Below are positions 39,191-39,345 of a DNA stretch of 39,345 bases, piece after piece; positions within the stretch are counted from its first letter, which is position 1; each line of letters opens with the position of its first letter. A program made the translations under genes and the position numbers. The stretch spans positions 1 to 39,345 of the forward strand of contig JAVBXK010000116.1 in the NCBI GenBank assembly GCA_030824555.1, given 5' to 3'. The notes below the pieces were generated by a model. That model saw nothing but the letters and a program-made list of their open reading frames with translations. It was not told where the DNA came from and did no database searches. Origin of the DNA: a bacterium. Lineage in GTDB: Bacteria; Pseudomonadota; Gammaproteobacteria; Burkholderiales; Burkholderiaceae_C.

Positions 39191-39219
39191 GGTGTCCACC
39201 AATCGAATAGGTGGACACC
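39191..39219 (+). repeat. Perfect hairpin abutting the IS66 TnpA start codon
   Basis: GGTGTCCACC (39191-39200) pairs with GGTGGACACC (39210-39219) around a 9-nt loop. The ATG follows directly at 39220. In RNA the stem would cover the ribosome-binding region. Confidence 0.75.
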
Positions 39220-39345
39220 ATGAATGAAGCCAAGAAGAAGACCCGCAGGCGATACGACGCCTGCCTCAAGCGGCAGATCCTCGCGCAGTGCGCCGAGCCT
39301 GGCGCTTCGGTGGCCCGCATTGCCCTGTCGCACGGCATCAACGCC
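39220..39345 (+). CDS. IS66-family accessory transposition protein TnpA, N-terminal fragment
   Basis: 42 codons starting MNEAKKKTRRRYDACLKRQI, then EPGASVARIALSHGINA. This is the helix-turn-helix start of the first IS66 ORF (pattern RRR-Y-x-x-x-K-x2-IL...EPGASVA-x-VAL-x-HGxNA). It is cut by the window end; TnpB and the TnpC transposase would follow. No usual Shine-Dalgarno is present because the hairpin occupies the upstream 29 bases. Confidence 0.8.
   Translation, partial: MNEAKKKTRRRYDACLKRQILAQCAEPGASVARIALSHGINA

Larger units (their letters stand above)
39176..39345 (+). mobile_element. Left end of an IS66-family insertion sequence (partial)
   Basis: GTAAGCGGCAACGATGG at 39176 has the GTAAGCG start usual for IS66-family terminal repeats and lies 44 bp before a TnpA-type gene. 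The element continues beyond the window. A second GTAAGCG at 39139 leaves some doubt about the exact boundary. The last 8 bp before the end (39168-39175) would be the target duplication. Confidence 0.7.

Noticed and set aside
1..39345. CRISPR arrays, tRNA or rRNA genes, prophage structural genes
   Set aside because: No regularly spaced repeats, no tRNA-like cloverleaf or rRNA signatures, and no phage morphogenesis proteins were seen.

Overview
The window looks like DNA from a GC-rich beta-proteobacterium, most likely Burkholderiales (Comamonadaceae-like). The evidence is codon style, a Bug/TctC-type tripartite tricarboxylate receptor next to a CaiB-type CoA-transferase, PsiF-repeat proteins and an IS66-type element. 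This is a family-level inference; no rRNA or tRNA is present. The stretch is a mosaic of accessory modules, so it is either a plasmid or a large genomic island. An actin-like ParM operon with repeat arrays, DnaA boxes and a plasmid-style ExoVII pair favour a plasmid or plasmid-derived segment, but no replication initiator gene is seen.

Layout. (1) 1-3916: a divergent MerR regulator/Cd-Pb-Zn P-type ATPase pair, a dsbA remnant, and the C-terminal third of a Tn3-family transposase ending in a complete 38-bp terminal repeat. The transposon end lies inside an aldehyde dehydrogenase gene and truncates it. (2) 3917-14915: a catabolic cluster around a divergent promoter at about 6385-6424. Leftward: a 25-codon small ORF, a GMC alcohol dehydrogenase and the broken aldehyde dehydrogenase. 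Rightward: nitronate-monooxygenase-like flavoprotein, crotonase, CaiB CoA-transferase, Bug receptor, second crotonase, AMP-dependent acyl-CoA ligase, HMG-CoA-lyase-like enzyme, hotdog thioesterase and a MarR regulator. Together they suggest alcohol -> aldehyde -> acid -> acyl-CoA -> hydration and C-C cleavage of a branched substrate that I cannot name.

(3) 15325-24600: plasmid- or island-type genes. These are XseB-like and XseA-like ExoVII subunits with DUF5710 domains, two PsiF-repeat proteins, a CapA-type phosphatase-fold protein, an S1/P1 nuclease lacking one zinc ligand, a Zn-ribbon protein and a three-gene ParM operon. That operon is bracketed by a 22/28 direct repeat and preceded by an NTGGCA array. 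(4) 24368-27783: a long non-coding stretch, a tyrosine recombinase, and a hairpin-rich non-coding stretch. (5) 27784-29959: Pmp3-like membrane peptide, CAP-domain lipoprotein, and a membrane protein with a HEPN-like Rx4H motif.

(6) 30411-38941: the most interesting module. Five tightly overlapping leftward genes (calcineurin-like phosphoesterase with a Death-like C-terminal domain, all-helical GASH-like protein, two different P-loop GTPases, and a very large GAP1-like protein) match the GTPase-centred biological conflict systems predicted by comparative genomics. A Mrr-type restriction endonuclease is divergent next to it. Imperfect 28-bp direct repeats lie on both sides of the five-gene block. 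(7) 39176-39345: the start of an IS66-family element cut by the window edge.
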